Shown here: piece by piece, positions 25,027-34,337 of the stretch
How positions within the stretch are numbered: the first letter of the stretch is position 1
How the letters are laid out: each line of letters opens with the position of its first letter
Origin: an uncultured Victivallales bacterium
Lineage (GTDB): Bacteria; Verrucomicrobiota; Lentisphaeria; Victivallales; UBA1829
NCBI GenBank assembly: GCA_934644965.1
Contig: CAKUDG010000013.1
Span: 1 to 64,000 of the forward strand
DNA: 64,000 bases
Direction of reading: 5' to 3'
Program-made: the position numbers and the translations under genes
Notes under the pieces: model-generated
Told to the model about the DNA's origin: nothing
Seen by the model: the letters and a program-made list of their open reading frames with translations, nothing else
The model's database searches: none

Positions 25027-27018
25027 CTAGGCGGAATATTTCTTCTTCCGAGGGAACTGTTTTCTGTTATTTTGCGAAGCGCTGTGCATCCGGCCGTTTT
25101 CTCCTGCGGGGAAAAGAGACGGCTTCTTCTTTTTCTGCAGAGGTTTGTCCTGTTCCGGGGAAGAAGCGTGAAGAGAGCGCTCATGCGGGGAAGTTTTTCC
25201 CCGTTCCGAGTGAGAAGAAGGGGAGTGAGAAGGGAAAGAGGGAGAGGCCTGCATTTTCTTCTGTGGGGAAGGAGGAAGGGAGGCAAACCCGCCGGACCGC
25301 TTTCTCTTCAGCATCTTCAGTTGGGTGCGGCGTTCCTTGAGACCGCGGTTGACCTCGATGGGATTGCCGTCGGGATCGACGCCGGAACAGTACATGGCGG
25401 CCCCCATGGTCATCGGAAGCGGGATGAAATCCTGAACCTGCTGGGGACTCCAGTGATTGGCAGCCAGATAATCGTCGACGGTTTTCATTTCCTCCTCGGT
25501 GCATCCTGGGAAATTGGAAATGAAGAGCGGGATGAGATACTGTTCTTTTCCGGCTTCCCGGCTGACTTTTTCAAAGATTTCACGGAAACGGGGGAATTCA
25601 TCGGGCTTTCCCTTGCGCATGAGACGGAGCACACGGGGATGCAGATGCTCGGGCGCAACTTTGACATGTCCGGAGACATGATGGAGAATGATCTCCTTCG
25701 TCAGTTCCGGCTGCATGAGAGCCACGTCCAGACGGATTCCGGAATTGATGAAGAGGTTTTTCACCCCCTCCATGGAACGGATGCGTTTGAGCAGGCCGAG
25801 CAGTTCCCTGGAGTCGGGACAGTAGTTCGGACACGGATTCGGGAAGAGACAGGTCGGACGGCGGCATTTTCTGCAGAGTTCCGGATTCCGCGGATGATGT
25901 CCGTAGATGTTGCCCGCCGCGCCTCCGATGTCGCTGACAGTGCCGTGAAAGAATTTCTGTTTTTTCAGGCGCTCGATGCTCCGGCATACGGAATCGGGCG
26001 TTCGTGAAACGAGGAAGTGCCCCTGATGGGAAACGAGTCCGCAGAAGGCGCATCCGCCGGGACAGCCGCGGACCACGGGAATGGAATTGCAGATCGTTTC
26101 AAACGCGGGAATTCGTTCCTTGTAGATCCAGTGCGGACGTCCGGCATAGGGCAGTTCGCAGACGCGGTCGAATTCCTCTCTGGAAAGCGGAGATTGGGAA
26201 GGTTCCACAAGGAGGAAGCGTCCTCCGTAACGCTGGAGGAGTTTCCGGCCGGACCAGGGATTCATTTCCTTTTCCACGAGGATGGTCTGACGCATGATGG
26301 CGAGCTTGTCATTCTGGATTTCCTCGAAGGAGGGAAGAAGGGCGAATACGGAGTCATCGTCCGCGGGGATTTCGCGGGAGGCTTTTCCGCCGAGGAGCCG
26401 CGCGGTTCCGGGGATTCCGTCGAGAGGGAGTCCGCGGGAAAGACGGCTGAAGATTTCCAGAGTTGCCTTCTCCCCCATGCCGAACACGAGGATGTCCGCC
26501 TTGGAATCGACCAGCACGGAAGGACGCATTTTGTCCTGCCAGTAATCGTAGTGGGCGACACGGCGGAGACTGGCTTCCACTCCTCCCAGCACCACGGGAA
26601 GCCCGGGAAAGGCGGCCTTGCAGAGCTGGGTGTAGACGACGCTTGCATGTGGCGGCCGGAGTCCGGTGCGCCCCCCCGGTGAATACATGTCCTCCTTCCT
26701 CAGACGGCGTCCTGCTGTGTAGATGCAGACCATGGAATCCATGTTCCCGGCGCTGACGGCGCAGGCAAGGCGCGGTGTGCCGAAGACCGTTTTCAGAGAG
26801 GCGGGGTTTTTCCAGTCAGGCTGAGCGGCGATTCCGACACGGTAGCCGGCGTCCAGGAGCAGACGCCCGATCACGGCGGCGCCGAAGGAGGGGTGATCGA
26901 CATAGGCGTCCCCCGTAACGAGAAGGATATCTATTTCCTTCCATCCGCGTGCGTCCATTTCGTCGCGGGTCATGGGAGGGAACAGTGTTTTTTCATGATG
27001 ATCTGCGGGATGATGCAT
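25027..27018 (-). CDS. ygiQ: YgiQ-family radical SAM protein
   Basis: 663 residues. The N-terminal region has the YgiQ phrases MDARGWKEIDILLVTGDAY and VVLGGVEASLRR. The radical SAM cluster is CPGGCAFC (CxxxCxxC), followed by a DUF3362-like C-terminal part with APEHLHPRVLRLMRKG. The last 70 or so residues are a basic Lys/Ser/Pro-rich tail, probably disordered. The substrate of the family is not established. It is divergent from the Ser/Thr kinase gene. Confidence 0.9.
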   Translation of the reverse strand: MHHPADHHEKTLFPPMTRDEMDARGWKEIDILLVTGDAYVDHPSFGAAVIGRLLLDAGYRVGIAAQPDWKNPASLKTVFGTPRLACAVSAGNMDSMVCIYTAGRRLRKEDMYSPGGRTGLRPPHASVVYTQLCKAAFPGLPVVLGGVEASLRRVAHYDYWQDKMRPSVLVDSKADILVFGMGEKATLEIFSRLSRGLPLDGIPGTARLLGGKASREIPADDDSVFALLPSFEEIQNDKLAIMRQTILVEKEMNPWSGRKLLQRYGGRFLLVEPSQSPLSREEFDRVCELPYAGRPHWIYKERIPAFETICNSIPVVRGCPGGCAFCGLVSHQGHFLVSRTPDSVCRSIERLKKQKFFHGTVSDIGGAAGNIYGHHPRNPELCRKCRRPTCLFPNPCPNYCPDSRELLGLLKRIRSMEGVKNLFINSGIRLDVALMQPELTKEIILHHVSGHVKVAPEHLHPRVLRLMRKGKPDEFPRFREIFEKVSREAGKEQYLIPLFISNFPGCTEEEMKTVDDYLAANHWSPQQVQDFIPLPMTMGAAMYCSGVDPDGNPIEVNRGLKERRTQLKMLKRKRSGGFASLPPSPQKKMQASPSFPSHSPSSHSERGKTSPHERSLHASSPEQDKPLQKKKKPSLFPAGENGRMHSASQNNRKQFPRKKKYSA

Positions 27019-27121
27019 TGGAGGAGCTTTCTGTTTTCATATCTGTCTCGTCGTCCGAAGGAGTTTCCGGTCTTCTTCCTGTAATATACTTCCAGTTTCC
27101 GCAAAATTCCCCTTTCAATAA

Positions 27122-27149
27122 TTGAATATTTGAAACTCTGACTTATATT
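27122..27149 (+). promoter_or_regulatory. Promoter of the Ser/Thr kinase gene
   Basis: TTGAAT (27122-27127) and TATATT (27144-27149) are 16 nt apart. AGGAGGAAGG follows just before the ATG at 27171. Confidence 0.5.
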
Positions 27150-27170
27150 TTCTGCATTCAGGAGGAAGGC

Positions 27171-28712
27171 ATGCAGGAAAACACCCCGAATCAGGAATCC
27201 GGACCGGAAAACGGCGATAAAAAAGGGAATCTGTCTCTTCCTCCGCGGCAGATTTCGTCCCCGCGGGTTCCGGGCCCCGGAACCCGGATCGGTGATTACA
27301 TCCTCGGGGAACGCATCGCACGCGGCGGCATGGGGACGGTTTTTCAGGCTCAGCAGATCTCCATGCAGCGCATTGTGGCCCTGAAGGTCCTTCACAGACA
27401 TCTTTCCGAAAACGAAATCTACATGAGGCGTTTCATCCGGGAAGTCCGGACGCTTGCCAGTCTGGAGCATCCGAACCTGGTTCATGCCATCGAAGTCGGC
27501 ATGCTGGAAGGCACCGCCTACTTTTCCATGGAATTTGTGAAGGGGCCGGATCTCAAACGGAAAATCGATCTGGAGCATTTTTTCACGGAAACGGAAGCCT
27601 TCCGGATCGCCAGGGATGTGGCAAAGGCCATGGCTTATGCATGGAACAAGGCGCGGCTTGTACACAGGGATTTGAAACCGGCCAATATTATTTTGTCAGA
27701 GGAGGGAGTCGTCAAACTGCTGGACCTCGGGATTTCCAAGCAGGCGCATGAAACCAGCAACGACACCACGTTTTCAGGCATGATGGTCGGTTCTCCGACC
27801 TACATCAGCCCGGAACAGGCCGTGGGGGAGGCAAATCTGGACTGCAGGGCGGACATTTATTCCCTCGGGGTCACTCTCTTCCATCTGCTTGCGGGCGCTC
27901 CGCCCTATGATTCGCACAATGCGATGGCGGTGGTTTCAATGCATCTGGCGGCGGAAGTGCCGGACGTCCGGGAAGCGCGTCCGGACGTCTCTGAACGCGG
28001 AGCCGCCCTGATTTACAGGATGATGGCGAAAAAGCGCGAGGACCGGCCCGCATCCTGGGAAGAACTCATCAAGGAATTTGAAAACATCATCCGCGAAGTG
28101 GAAAATCCCGCGCCGCCTCCGAAAAGTCAGGGCCCTCAGCAGCAGAGGCCTGCGGAAAAGGGGAAACAGGAAAAAAGGGGGGGAAAAGCCCGAATTTTCT
28201 TCCATGCGGAAATGCAGACACACCGTCTTATCGCTCTCGGCATCCTGTTGCTGCTTTTCATTCTGGCGCTGCTGTCCACCATCCAGAAAGGGTTGCGGGA
28301 AAACCGTGAGAGAACTGTTGAGAGGAATCTATACAATCTCATCGCCTTGAAGGATCTCGTCCCGCCTGAAAAACGCAACTCCCTGATCCGGAAAATCGAA
28401 AAGACCGTGCTTGAAGCAGAAAACACGCCGCTGGAGAACAAAGCTCAGGAAGTCATCGCCTACCTCAATGAAAAAACCCTTTCGGAAAAACGGCAGGCCT
28501 ATGAAAACAACGTTCTGGACGCCCTCAACACCCTCAACCGGCGTTCTCGGGAAATGGAAGCGGAAAACCGTATGGAAAAAGCCCTTTCCATGTGGCGCGA
28601 CTATGAGGAAAGGGGCGAATTCCGGAATGATCCGAGAATCCAAAACGAAATCCGGAATTCCATCGAATATCTGAACCGCCGCCTTCGGGAAACCGAAGGA
28701 TTCAGCCCCTGA
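27171..28712 (+). CDS. Membrane-anchored Ser/Thr protein kinase (PknB-type)
   Basis: 513 residues. A Pro/Asn-rich N-terminus precedes a complete Hanks-type kinase domain (about 40-300): glycine loop IARGGMGTVF, catalytic Lys in VALKVL, HRDLKPANI, DLG in place of DFG, and GSPTYISPEQ. A basic linker leads to one transmembrane helix (about 350-368) and an extracytoplasmic helical region of about 140 residues with predicted coiled coil. It would sense an envelope signal and phosphorylate cytoplasmic proteins. AGGAGG gives a strong ribosome-binding site. A possible terminator follows about 340 nt downstream. Confidence 0.93.
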   Translation: MQENTPNQESGPENGDKKGNLSLPPRQISSPRVPGPGTRIGDYILGERIARGGMGTVFQAQQISMQRIVALKVLHRHLSENEIYMRRFIREVRTLASLEHPNLVHAIEVGMLEGTAYFSMEFVKGPDLKRKIDLEHFFTETEAFRIARDVAKAMAYAWNKARLVHRDLKPANIILSEEGVVKLLDLGISKQAHETSNDTTFSGMMVGSPTYISPEQAVGEANLDCRADIYSLGVTLFHLLAGAPPYDSHNAMAVVSMHLAAEVPDVREARPDVSERGAALIYRMMAKKREDRPASWEELIKEFENIIREVENPAPPPKSQGPQQQRPAEKGKQEKRGGKARIFFHAEMQTHRLIALGILLLLFILALLSTIQKGLRENRERTVERNLYNLIALKDLVPPEKRNSLIRKIEKTVLEAENTPLENKAQEVIAYLNEKTLSEKRQAYENNVLDALNTLNRRSREMEAENRMEKALSMWRDYEERGEFRNDPRIQNEIRNSIEYLNRRLRETEGFSP

Positions 28713-29049
28713 TGTCTCTCTGCGTTTTTTCACCCTCGGATGAAAATTCAGGAAAATCAGAAAAATCCTTTTCCGGGGAACAAAACGCATTCTCCGCTTG
28801 TCTCAAGTCTTCACCGGACGGAGAGAGTCTTGAAGAGAAGGGAGTACAGAAGGCGCAGCCTTCCTCTTCTCTCATCTTTCTTGCCCCGCAGGGACACCCG
28901 GATATTATAAGCAGGTTCCTCACGGATGAAACTGTTCGTCCATCATCTGAAACACCTTGAGGCCGTCTGCGGAAATCCTGCGGAAATGGAAATACAAGAG
29001 AAAATACAGAGGAAACGGCTCAAGAAGAAGAGGAGTTTCTCCCGGACAA

Positions 29050-29090
29050 AGAGGGGGAAAAAGCGCAAAACGCTTTTCCCCTCTCTTTTC
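29050..29090 (+). terminator. Terminator-like hairpin between kinase and protease genes
   Basis: AGAGGGGGAAAAAGCG (29050-29065) pairs with CGCTTTTCCCCTCT (29071-29084) around a CAAAA loop. T-rich sequence follows. The 473-nt gap from 28713 to 29185 holds this hairpin and no gene I can support. Confidence 0.55.
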
Positions 29091-29185
29091 CCTTTCTTTC
29101 CCTTTCTTTCCCGCAACAGGACCGGAAGAGACAAAACCTGAACTCATGCAATCCATACAATACAACATCTCAGAGGCAGACAGAC

Positions 29186-30493
29186 ATGGATACGACGGAA
29201 AATCATGCATCAGACTCGGCAAACACAGCAAATGTGAAGGTGTTCTGGAAACGTTTTCTTTCTCCGGCGGGTGCGGGCTTTGTCGGCGCGCTTTTTGCAT
29301 TTGCACTCATGCGTCTCTGTTTTTCCGGAGCTCCCGGGGCATCCTTCTCTGCTTCCGCGCCTCCAGACTCGTCCGACAGCGGCGGCAGCGCCCTTCTTTC
29401 TCAACCGGGGCCAGGGATTCATGCACCCTCTTTTTCCCCGAATTCCGCAGGGAACACAGGACACGCAGCCTCGCTGCAGGCGGATTTTTCCGCCGCGATC
29501 AACGGAGCCATGCCCGCCGTGGTGCTGATTACGGCACAGAAACGGATCGGAGTCATCAGTCCGTATTCTAATCTCTTCGACTACGGGAGGAGAAAAATTG
29601 ATTTCCTCGAGGTCCCTTCCGGACAGGGATCCGGTTTTTTCATCCGGGAAGACGGCTATATCCTGACCAATTACCATGTTGTCCGCGAACAGGATTCCTT
29701 CTGGATCACAACCCATGACGGAAAGGAATATCCGGCCCGCGTGGCCGGAATCGATCCTCCAACGGATCTTGCACTTCTGAAAATCGAAGATGCCGCTCCG
29801 TTCCCCACACTCACTTTCGCCGATCCGGAAAAGCTGCGCATCGGGCACTGGGCAATCGCCATCGGGGCACCGTTCAGTCTCAGCAGGACGGTGACGGTGG
29901 GAATTGTCTCCAACATGAAGCGGAGCGGAGTCGGAGTCAACCTGCATGAAAGCTACGTTCAGACCGATGCCTCCATCAATCCCGGCAATTCCGGGGGGCC
30001 GCTCCTCAATATTGACGGAGAAGTCATCGGCGTCAACGACTTCATTCTCTCCCCCTCCGGCGGAAGCATCGGGCTGAGCTTCGCGATCTCCTCGGACATC
30101 GCCAGAGAGATTTCCGAAGAACTGATTCTCCGCGGACGGGTCGAACGTCCATGGCTCGGGATTGTCATGCAGGAACTTTCCAGAGAGGACAGACAGAAAC
30201 TCCGTCTCGATCGCGGCGGCGTCCTGGTCGCACAGATTTTCCGGGGCTCTCCCGCCGCCAGGCATTTGCGGAGCGGGGACGTGATTCTTTCCGCAAACGG
30301 AAAAAACATCTCCTTCGCCTATGAACTGCAGGGCTGCATCTTCAGTCTCGCACCCGATTCCGAACTGACTCTCGAAGTCTTGAGGAACGGGCGGAAAATC
30401 ACCGTGAAAACCACCGTCCGGAAGTCTCCCGGCAACTGGTTTTCCGGCAGGGGAAGAGCCGCCCCCGCAACTTCCATCTCAGGCAGTCTCTGA
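29186..30493 (+). CDS. HtrA/DegP-type periplasmic serine protease
   Basis: 435 residues. An N-terminal membrane anchor (about 27-47) is followed by a Ser/Pro-rich linker, the trypsin-like domain and a single PDZ domain. The catalytic triad is visible: His in NYHVV, Asp in PTDLALLKI, Ser in NPGNSGGPL. Single-PDZ, membrane-anchored architecture is DegS/HtrA-like. It would degrade or sense misfolded envelope proteins. It lies downstream of the membrane kinase in the same orientation but behind a terminator-like hairpin. Confidence 0.94.
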   Translation: MDTTENHASDSANTANVKVFWKRFLSPAGAGFVGALFAFALMRLCFSGAPGASFSASAPPDSSDSGGSALLSQPGPGIHAPSFSPNSAGNTGHAASLQADFSAAINGAMPAVVLITAQKRIGVISPYSNLFDYGRRKIDFLEVPSGQGSGFFIREDGYILTNYHVVREQDSFWITTHDGKEYPARVAGIDPPTDLALLKIEDAAPFPTLTFADPEKLRIGHWAIAIGAPFSLSRTVTVGIVSNMKRSGVGVNLHESYVQTDASINPGNSGGPLLNIDGEVIGVNDFILSPSGGSIGLSFAISSDIAREISEELILRGRVERPWLGIVMQELSREDRQKLRLDRGGVLVAQIFRGSPAARHLRSGDVILSANGKNISFAYELQGCIFSLAPDSELTLEVLRNGRKITVKTTVRKSPGNWFSGRGRAAPATSISGSL

Positions 30494-30694
30494 CGGTCTT
30501 TCTTCTCCCTCGCCTTCTTTTTCAGCGTACCCCGCGAGTTTTCCCCCTCTCTTTCCTTTTTGAGCGGGAGAAGCGGGGAGAAATGATTTCCCATGCACAA
30601 TTTTTCCCCTCTCATTCCCTTCCCGGAAAGGGCACTTTCCCCGCAGACGGCAAATTTACACCTGCTGAATACGGCGATGCGGATAATCCATATT

Positions 30695-31096
30695 TCAGAC
30701 GGCAAGATCCTTCAGAAAAGCGGGAATGCGGATGGGGCGGTTCCCGTTTCTCATATCAAGACAGACATGCATCGTGTACCCTTCTGCAAGGAGTTCCTCT
30801 CCCCGCCAGACCTGGGACTCGATTTTCAGTCTCGCGCCTTTCACTTCCGCGACAGACGCAGTCAGACGGAGACGGTCTTCAAAGCGCGCCGAACTTCTGT
30901 ACCTGCAGACGGATTCGATTACCGGAAGTGCAAGCCCATCCTCTTTTTCCAGGCGCGTGCAGCTTCTTCCCGCCGCGCGGAGCAGCTCCGCCCTTGCCAT
31001 TTCAAAATATACGAGGTAATTGGCATAATAGACCACGCCCATCTGATCCGTATCGGCATAAGGGACACAGTATTCAAGACTTGCGTTAAAACTCAT
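30695..31096 (-). CDS. Hot-dog-fold acyl-CoA thioesterase (YbgC/4HBT type)
   Basis: About 133 residues. The active-site phrase YADTDQMGVVYYANYLVYFEMAR is split here as ADTDQMGVVYYANY with the catalytic Asp, typical of YbgC/4-hydroxybenzoyl-CoA thioesterases. These cleave acyl-CoA or acyl-ACP thioesters and often associate with the Tol-Pal system, but no tol genes are here. The ATG at 31096 gives the family N-terminus; an ATG at 31111 is possible. An open frame continues to 31234 into cmk and is unlikely to be used. It follows cmk by 25-40 nt. Confidence 0.85.
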   Translation of the reverse strand: MSFNASLEYCVPYADTDQMGVVYYANYLVYFEMARAELLRAAGRSCTRLEKEDGLALPVIESVCRYRSSARFEDRLRLTASVAEVKGARLKIESQVWRGEELLAEGYTMHVCLDMRNGNRPIRIPAFLKDLAV

Positions 31097-31136
31097 AAAA
31101 ATTTGTTCCATCCTCTTTTGTATTGCATTGTGAAAT

Positions 31137-31922
31137 TCATCGCTGCATCGCCGACTCAGATTCGCGGAAACATTCTGCCATGCGGTCCACAGTCTGTTCA
31201 ACGGACCAGGAACTGTTGTCGACAAGAATTGCATCTTCAGCCTTCCGGAGCGGGGCTACGGCCCGCGTCTCATCCGTGCGGTCCCTGGCTTCGATGGCCT
31301 CCGCCATGGTACGGATGGCGTCTTCAGAGGGGCTCTTCCCATTCTGGAGCAGGCGGCGCAGTGCGCGGACGCGGCTGGAGGCGGTCAGGAAGAATTTCAC
31401 CGGGGCGTCGGGAAAGACTTCCGTCCCGATATCGCGGCCTTCCATGACAATCCAGGAATTTTCCGCCATGGCTCTCTGGCGCGCCGTCATGAACGAGCGG
31501 ACTTCCGGAATCACGGCAATGCGGCTGGACAGGGCGGAAATCTCATCGGAGGAGAGTTCTTCCGCAGACGGCGCCATCCCGTCAATGAGGATACGGGCAG
31601 GATCTTTCTCCTTTGCTCCCCGCTCGTCGGCTCCCGAAGGGGAAACGGCGGCGGAAGAAGGGACTTCTCCGCCGGAAAAAACAAAGTGAAGTTCTGTCCC
31701 CGGAAGAAGGGACTTGATTCCCTCTGTAAAACGAGCGGTCCCTTCCGCTGTGGAATCATCCTTCCCGAGTCCAAGTCCGAGCCGCCGCGCCTTCCATGCC
31801 AGAGCGCGGTACATCATTCCCGTCCCGACATAAAGCGCTCCGACCCGGGCGGCAAGAAGTCTGGCAACGGTACTTTTCCCGGACGCCGCCGGCCCGTCTA
31901 TTGCAATTACTTTCACTGACAT
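31137..31922 (-). CDS. cmk: Cytidylate kinase
   Basis: 261 residues, about 35 longer than the E. coli enzyme. The P-loop IDGPAASGKSTVARLLA, the CMP-site phrase YVGTGMMYRALA and VMEGRDIGTEVFPDAPVKFFLTAS are diagnostic. A Ser/Ala/Gly-rich insertion (about 80-110) accounts for the extra length. It phosphorylates CMP and dCMP. The gene is followed closely by the thioesterase and preceded by the exported repeat protein with a 15-nt gap. Confidence 0.96.
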   Translation of the reverse strand: MSVKVIAIDGPAASGKSTVARLLAARVGALYVGTGMMYRALAWKARRLGLGLGKDDSTAEGTARFTEGIKSLLPGTELHFVFSGGEVPSSAAVSPSGADERGAKEKDPARILIDGMAPSAEELSSDEISALSSRIAVIPEVRSFMTARQRAMAENSWIVMEGRDIGTEVFPDAPVKFFLTASSRVRALRRLLQNGKSPSEDAIRTMAEAIEARDRTDETRAVAPLRKAEDAILVDNSSWSVEQTVDRMAECFRESESAMQR

Positions 31923-31937
31923 GCAAAAACAGAAACC

Positions 31938-32423
31938 TTATCCTTCAAAGGTGCCTTTCCCGAAATTCACAAAAATCATGATGGGAAGCCATCCGTCCTT
32001 GTTGATGTTGATCAGCCCCAGCTGAAAGCGGGCGTTGTTGGCACAGTGGTTGATCAGGCCCCACTGGAAGCCACGTTTCGCACTGTGATTGAGAATGCCG
32101 AGCTGAAGACCTTCGGACAGACGGTTGGAAAGATTGATGAAGGACAGCTGCACTCCCTTCAGATCTTTCGTGGAAGTCAGTCCGAACCAGGCCCACTGAA
32201 AGCCCGTAAGATGTTTCGTCGCACTGCAGAGGATGGAAAGTTCCGCCCCTGCAACCTTTCCTTCACCGCTGGAAACCGGAACGCCCAGCTTGATCCCTTC
32301 CACATCGGAACGAACCGTTTCCGCCGGCACTCCGAACCAGAAACCGACCTGAAACGATTCTTCCGCGGCACTGAGAAGGACAGACGAAAAAACCAGCAGA
32401 CCTGCAAGAAGCATTTTTTTCAT
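31938..32423 (-). CDS. Small exported protein with G-x-Q-x-G/S-x-x-N repeats (LA_2272-like)
   Basis: 161 residues with a clear signal peptide (about 1-19). The mature part repeats a short beta motif with the pattern G(V/F/L)Q-(L/W)-(G/S)-(L/I)-(I/L)-N, five or so times between residues 75 and 145, ending in a hydrophobic NKDGWLPIMIFVNFG tail. This resembles LA_2272-type surface repeat proteins of spirochaetes and gut bacteria, an assignment from memory that a search should test. A good promoter lies upstream and GAGGAT precedes the ATG. Confidence 0.65.
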   Translation of the reverse strand: MKKMLLAGLLVFSSVLLSAAEESFQVGFWFGVPAETVRSDVEGIKLGVPVSSGEGKVAGAELSILCSATKHLTGFQWAWFGLTSTKDLKGVQLSFINLSNRLSEGLQLGILNHSAKRGFQWGLINHCANNARFQLGLININKDGWLPIMIFVNFGKGTFEG

Positions 32424-32495
32424 AGCGAAACATCCTCTCCATTTTTCTGTATTTTCTGTTTCACAAGGAGCAGTTTCTACCCTCGATGAGAGTCT

Positions 32496-32524
32496 AATGT
32501 AACTCCGGAATCCTTATTTGTCAA
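32496..32524 (-). promoter_or_regulatory. Promoter of the small exported repeat protein
   Basis: Minus-strand TTGACA (32524-32519) is a perfect -35. TACATT (32501-32496) follows after exactly 17 nt. The start codon is about 65 nt downstream. Confidence 0.65.
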
Positions 32525-32715
32525 CGCTTTTTCCGTTCCATCTGCAAGAGATTGCTGCATTCCAATCTTCTTCTTCCCTCCCCTGCATTTCACATTGCTT
32601 CATCGCTCCTGATCCTTTCCCAGGCGTTCCCTCAGGAACGTCTTGAATTTTTCCTCCGGAAGGATACAATACCAAATGATCGGAAAACAGCAGCTCGGTA
32701 TTGTCTTCCATACGG

Positions 32716-32721
32716 TATAAT
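32716..32721 (+). promoter_or_regulatory. Possible -10 element for the rightward operon
   Basis: A perfect TATAAT lies 32 nt before the ATG at 32754, but no good -35 is seen 15-19 nt upstream. The 330-nt gap between 32423 and 32754 holds this and the divergent promoter. Confidence 0.3.
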
Positions 32722-32753
32722 CATGTGATGCCGCGCTGCATACACTCTCTGGA

Positions 32754-33347
32754 ATGGACTGCATGGACTGCGGCGTATTTCTCCCGCAGTCGGGGAAAAA
32801 CGGCAAAAGCAAATCGGATCGGGGGATTCATCCGGTGAAACAGAAGTTTGATACCTTCAGCAAAAGGCATGACGGGGAAAAAGAGAAGGATGAAGACAAT
32901 GTCGATGCCGGAAAAAAGAAACCGGACTGGAAGACGGGAAGTGTTTTCCAGTCTCCACGGATTCCGCTTTTCCTGTTCATGCTTTTCTATGCGCTGCTTC
33001 TGCTTCCCGGGCTGCCGCCTGAGATTTCAGCAGGATGTATCCCGGCGTTCAAGGTCTTTGCGCTTTTGTGTTCGATATGGTTTTTCTTTTCCTTTCTGGC
33101 AGCTGCGCTCAGGAGAAGAATGAGCCGGGGAATTCTTTTCAAGACACTGATGATGTTTCTTCTTTTTCTGATGCTGGTGATCTTCTTCGGCGTTCCGGGG
33201 GAGGAAGAGAAACGGTATGCGGGAAGGGGAAAGACGAACTTGCAGGATTCGGAAAGAGTCCTTCTGCTGCGTCCGAAAGTCATCCTTCATCCGGAGTCAG
33301 AGCCTCCTTCTCCGGAGTCGGAAGAGAAAGGAAACGGCACCCCATGA
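32754..33347 (+). CDS. Hypothetical membrane protein with three transmembrane segments
   Basis: 197 residues, not recognised. A charged Lys/Asp-rich N-terminus of about 65 residues is followed by three hydrophobic segments (about 69-90, 98-122, 128-148) and a Glu/Pro/Ser-rich tail. No clear ribosome-binding site precedes the ATG, so the start is uncertain. Its stop overlaps the start of the RF-like gene as ATGA, which argues for a real, translationally coupled gene. Confidence 0.5.
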   Translation: MDCMDCGVFLPQSGKNGKSKSDRGIHPVKQKFDTFSKRHDGEKEKDEDNVDAGKKKPDWKTGSVFQSPRIPLFLFMLFYALLLLPGLPPEISAGCIPAFKVFALLCSIWFFFSFLAAALRRRMSRGILFKTLMMFLLFLMLVIFFGVPGEEEKRYAGRGKTNLQDSERVLLLRPKVILHPESEPPSPESEEKGNGTP

Positions 33348-33871
33348 GCAGCGGGAAACGCGACGAATGGCTTTCTGCGGACGATGAGGCATTGACTCGG
33401 GACTGCCGTTTTGATTTTCACCGCTGTGGCGGCAAAGGCGGGCAAAAAGTGAACAAGACCTCCTCTGCAGTGCGTCTTGTTCATCTTCCGAGCGGGATCG
33501 GCGCGGTTTCCTCCGAAACACGCAGCCAGGCGCTCAACCGACATCTTGCCTTCCGAAAACTGCGTATGAAACTTGCTTTTACCTTCCGGGAAACGCCGGA
33601 GGGGAAAGAGATTCCGGATATGAAAACTCCGCCGTCCCCGCACGGAGCTGGCTACCCGCTCTGGACGGCCCGCCTTTTCGACACGCTCTCCGCCTGTTCC
33701 TGGGATCTGAAGCAAAGCGCGGCAGATCTTCACTGCAGCAGTGCGCGCCTCTTCAGACTTCTCAGGCGCGATCCCGCACTCTGGAGAGAATATCAGGCTT
33801 CAGCGGGAAAAGCTCTGCAATCTTCACCATTTCCTGAGGAGACGGATGAAACCGATGAAGAAAACAATTGA
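33344..33871 (+). CDS. Release-factor-like GGQ protein (RF-1 domain, ArfB/PrfH-like)
   Basis: 175 residues. It carries the peptidyl-tRNA hydrolysis motif GGKGGQKVNKT (GGQ) in an RF-1 domain but no codon-recognition domains. Stand-alone GGQ proteins release peptides from stalled or damaged ribosomes. The C-terminal part (about 75-175) is unusual: a helical, Trp/Leu-containing extension instead of the short basic ArfB tail. The ATG overlaps the upstream stop (ATGA), and the 3' end overlaps the Nudix gene by 26 nt. Exact subfamily is uncertain. Confidence 0.8.
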   Translation: MSSGKRDEWLSADDEALTRDCRFDFHRCGGKGGQKVNKTSSAVRLVHLPSGIGAVSSETRSQALNRHLAFRKLRMKLAFTFRETPEGKEIPDMKTPPSPHGAGYPLWTARLFDTLSACSWDLKQSAADLHCSSARLFRLLRRDPALWREYQASAGKALQSSPFPEETDETDEENN

Positions 33872-34283
33872 CGTATGTGCCGCCGTTGTCCGGCAGAACG
33901 GACGGATCTGGATCTGCGGACGTCCCAGAAATACCCCCCTGGAAGGATACATGGAGTTTCCCGGAGGAAAACTCGAGCCCGGAGAAAGTCATGCGGAATG
34001 TCTGAAACGCGAACTCCGCGAGGAACTCGGCGTGGAGATCCGCGTTCTCGACTGCATCCATGTACTGGAACATGATTACGGGGAAAAATATGTGCGGGTG
34101 TTTTTCTATCGTGCATTCCCGCGGGAGGATTCTCCGGAACCGCTTCCGCGCGAATCGCAGGAATTCCGGATTGTTCGCACCGCGAATCTGGCGGCCGAAG
34201 CAATGCTTCCGGCAGATCTGCCGCTTGCTGAGCTTCTGGCGGAGTCGGCAGCGGAAAAAAACATTTTTTCCAAAAAGACATGA
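33846..34283 (+). CDS. Nudix hydrolase, MutT-like
   Basis: About 145 residues. The Nudix box is complete: GGKLEPGE, then RELREELGV with the metal-binding Glu residues. The N-terminus VCAAVVRQNGRIWICGRP and the overall length fit MutT-type (d)NTP pyrophosphatases that clear 8-oxo-dGTP. Other Nudix substrates are possible. The ATG at 33846 has GAGGAG four bases upstream and lies within the end of the RF-like gene. Confidence 0.85.
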   Translation: MKPMKKTIDVCAAVVRQNGRIWICGRPRNTPLEGYMEFPGGKLEPGESHAECLKRELREELGVEIRVLDCIHVLEHDYGEKYVRVFFYRAFPREDSPEPLPRESQEFRIVRTANLAAEAMLPADLPLAELLAESAAEKNIFSKKT

Positions 34284-34337
34284 CAATAAAACACACTCCC
34301 TCAACGTTACAATAACAGAACAGGGCGCAGAAACGCT

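Noticed and set aside
28926..29141. Small plus-strand ORF of 71 codons between kinase and HtrA
   Set aside because: It is low-complexity Lys/Arg/Phe, runs through a terminator-like hairpin and has no ribosome-binding site.
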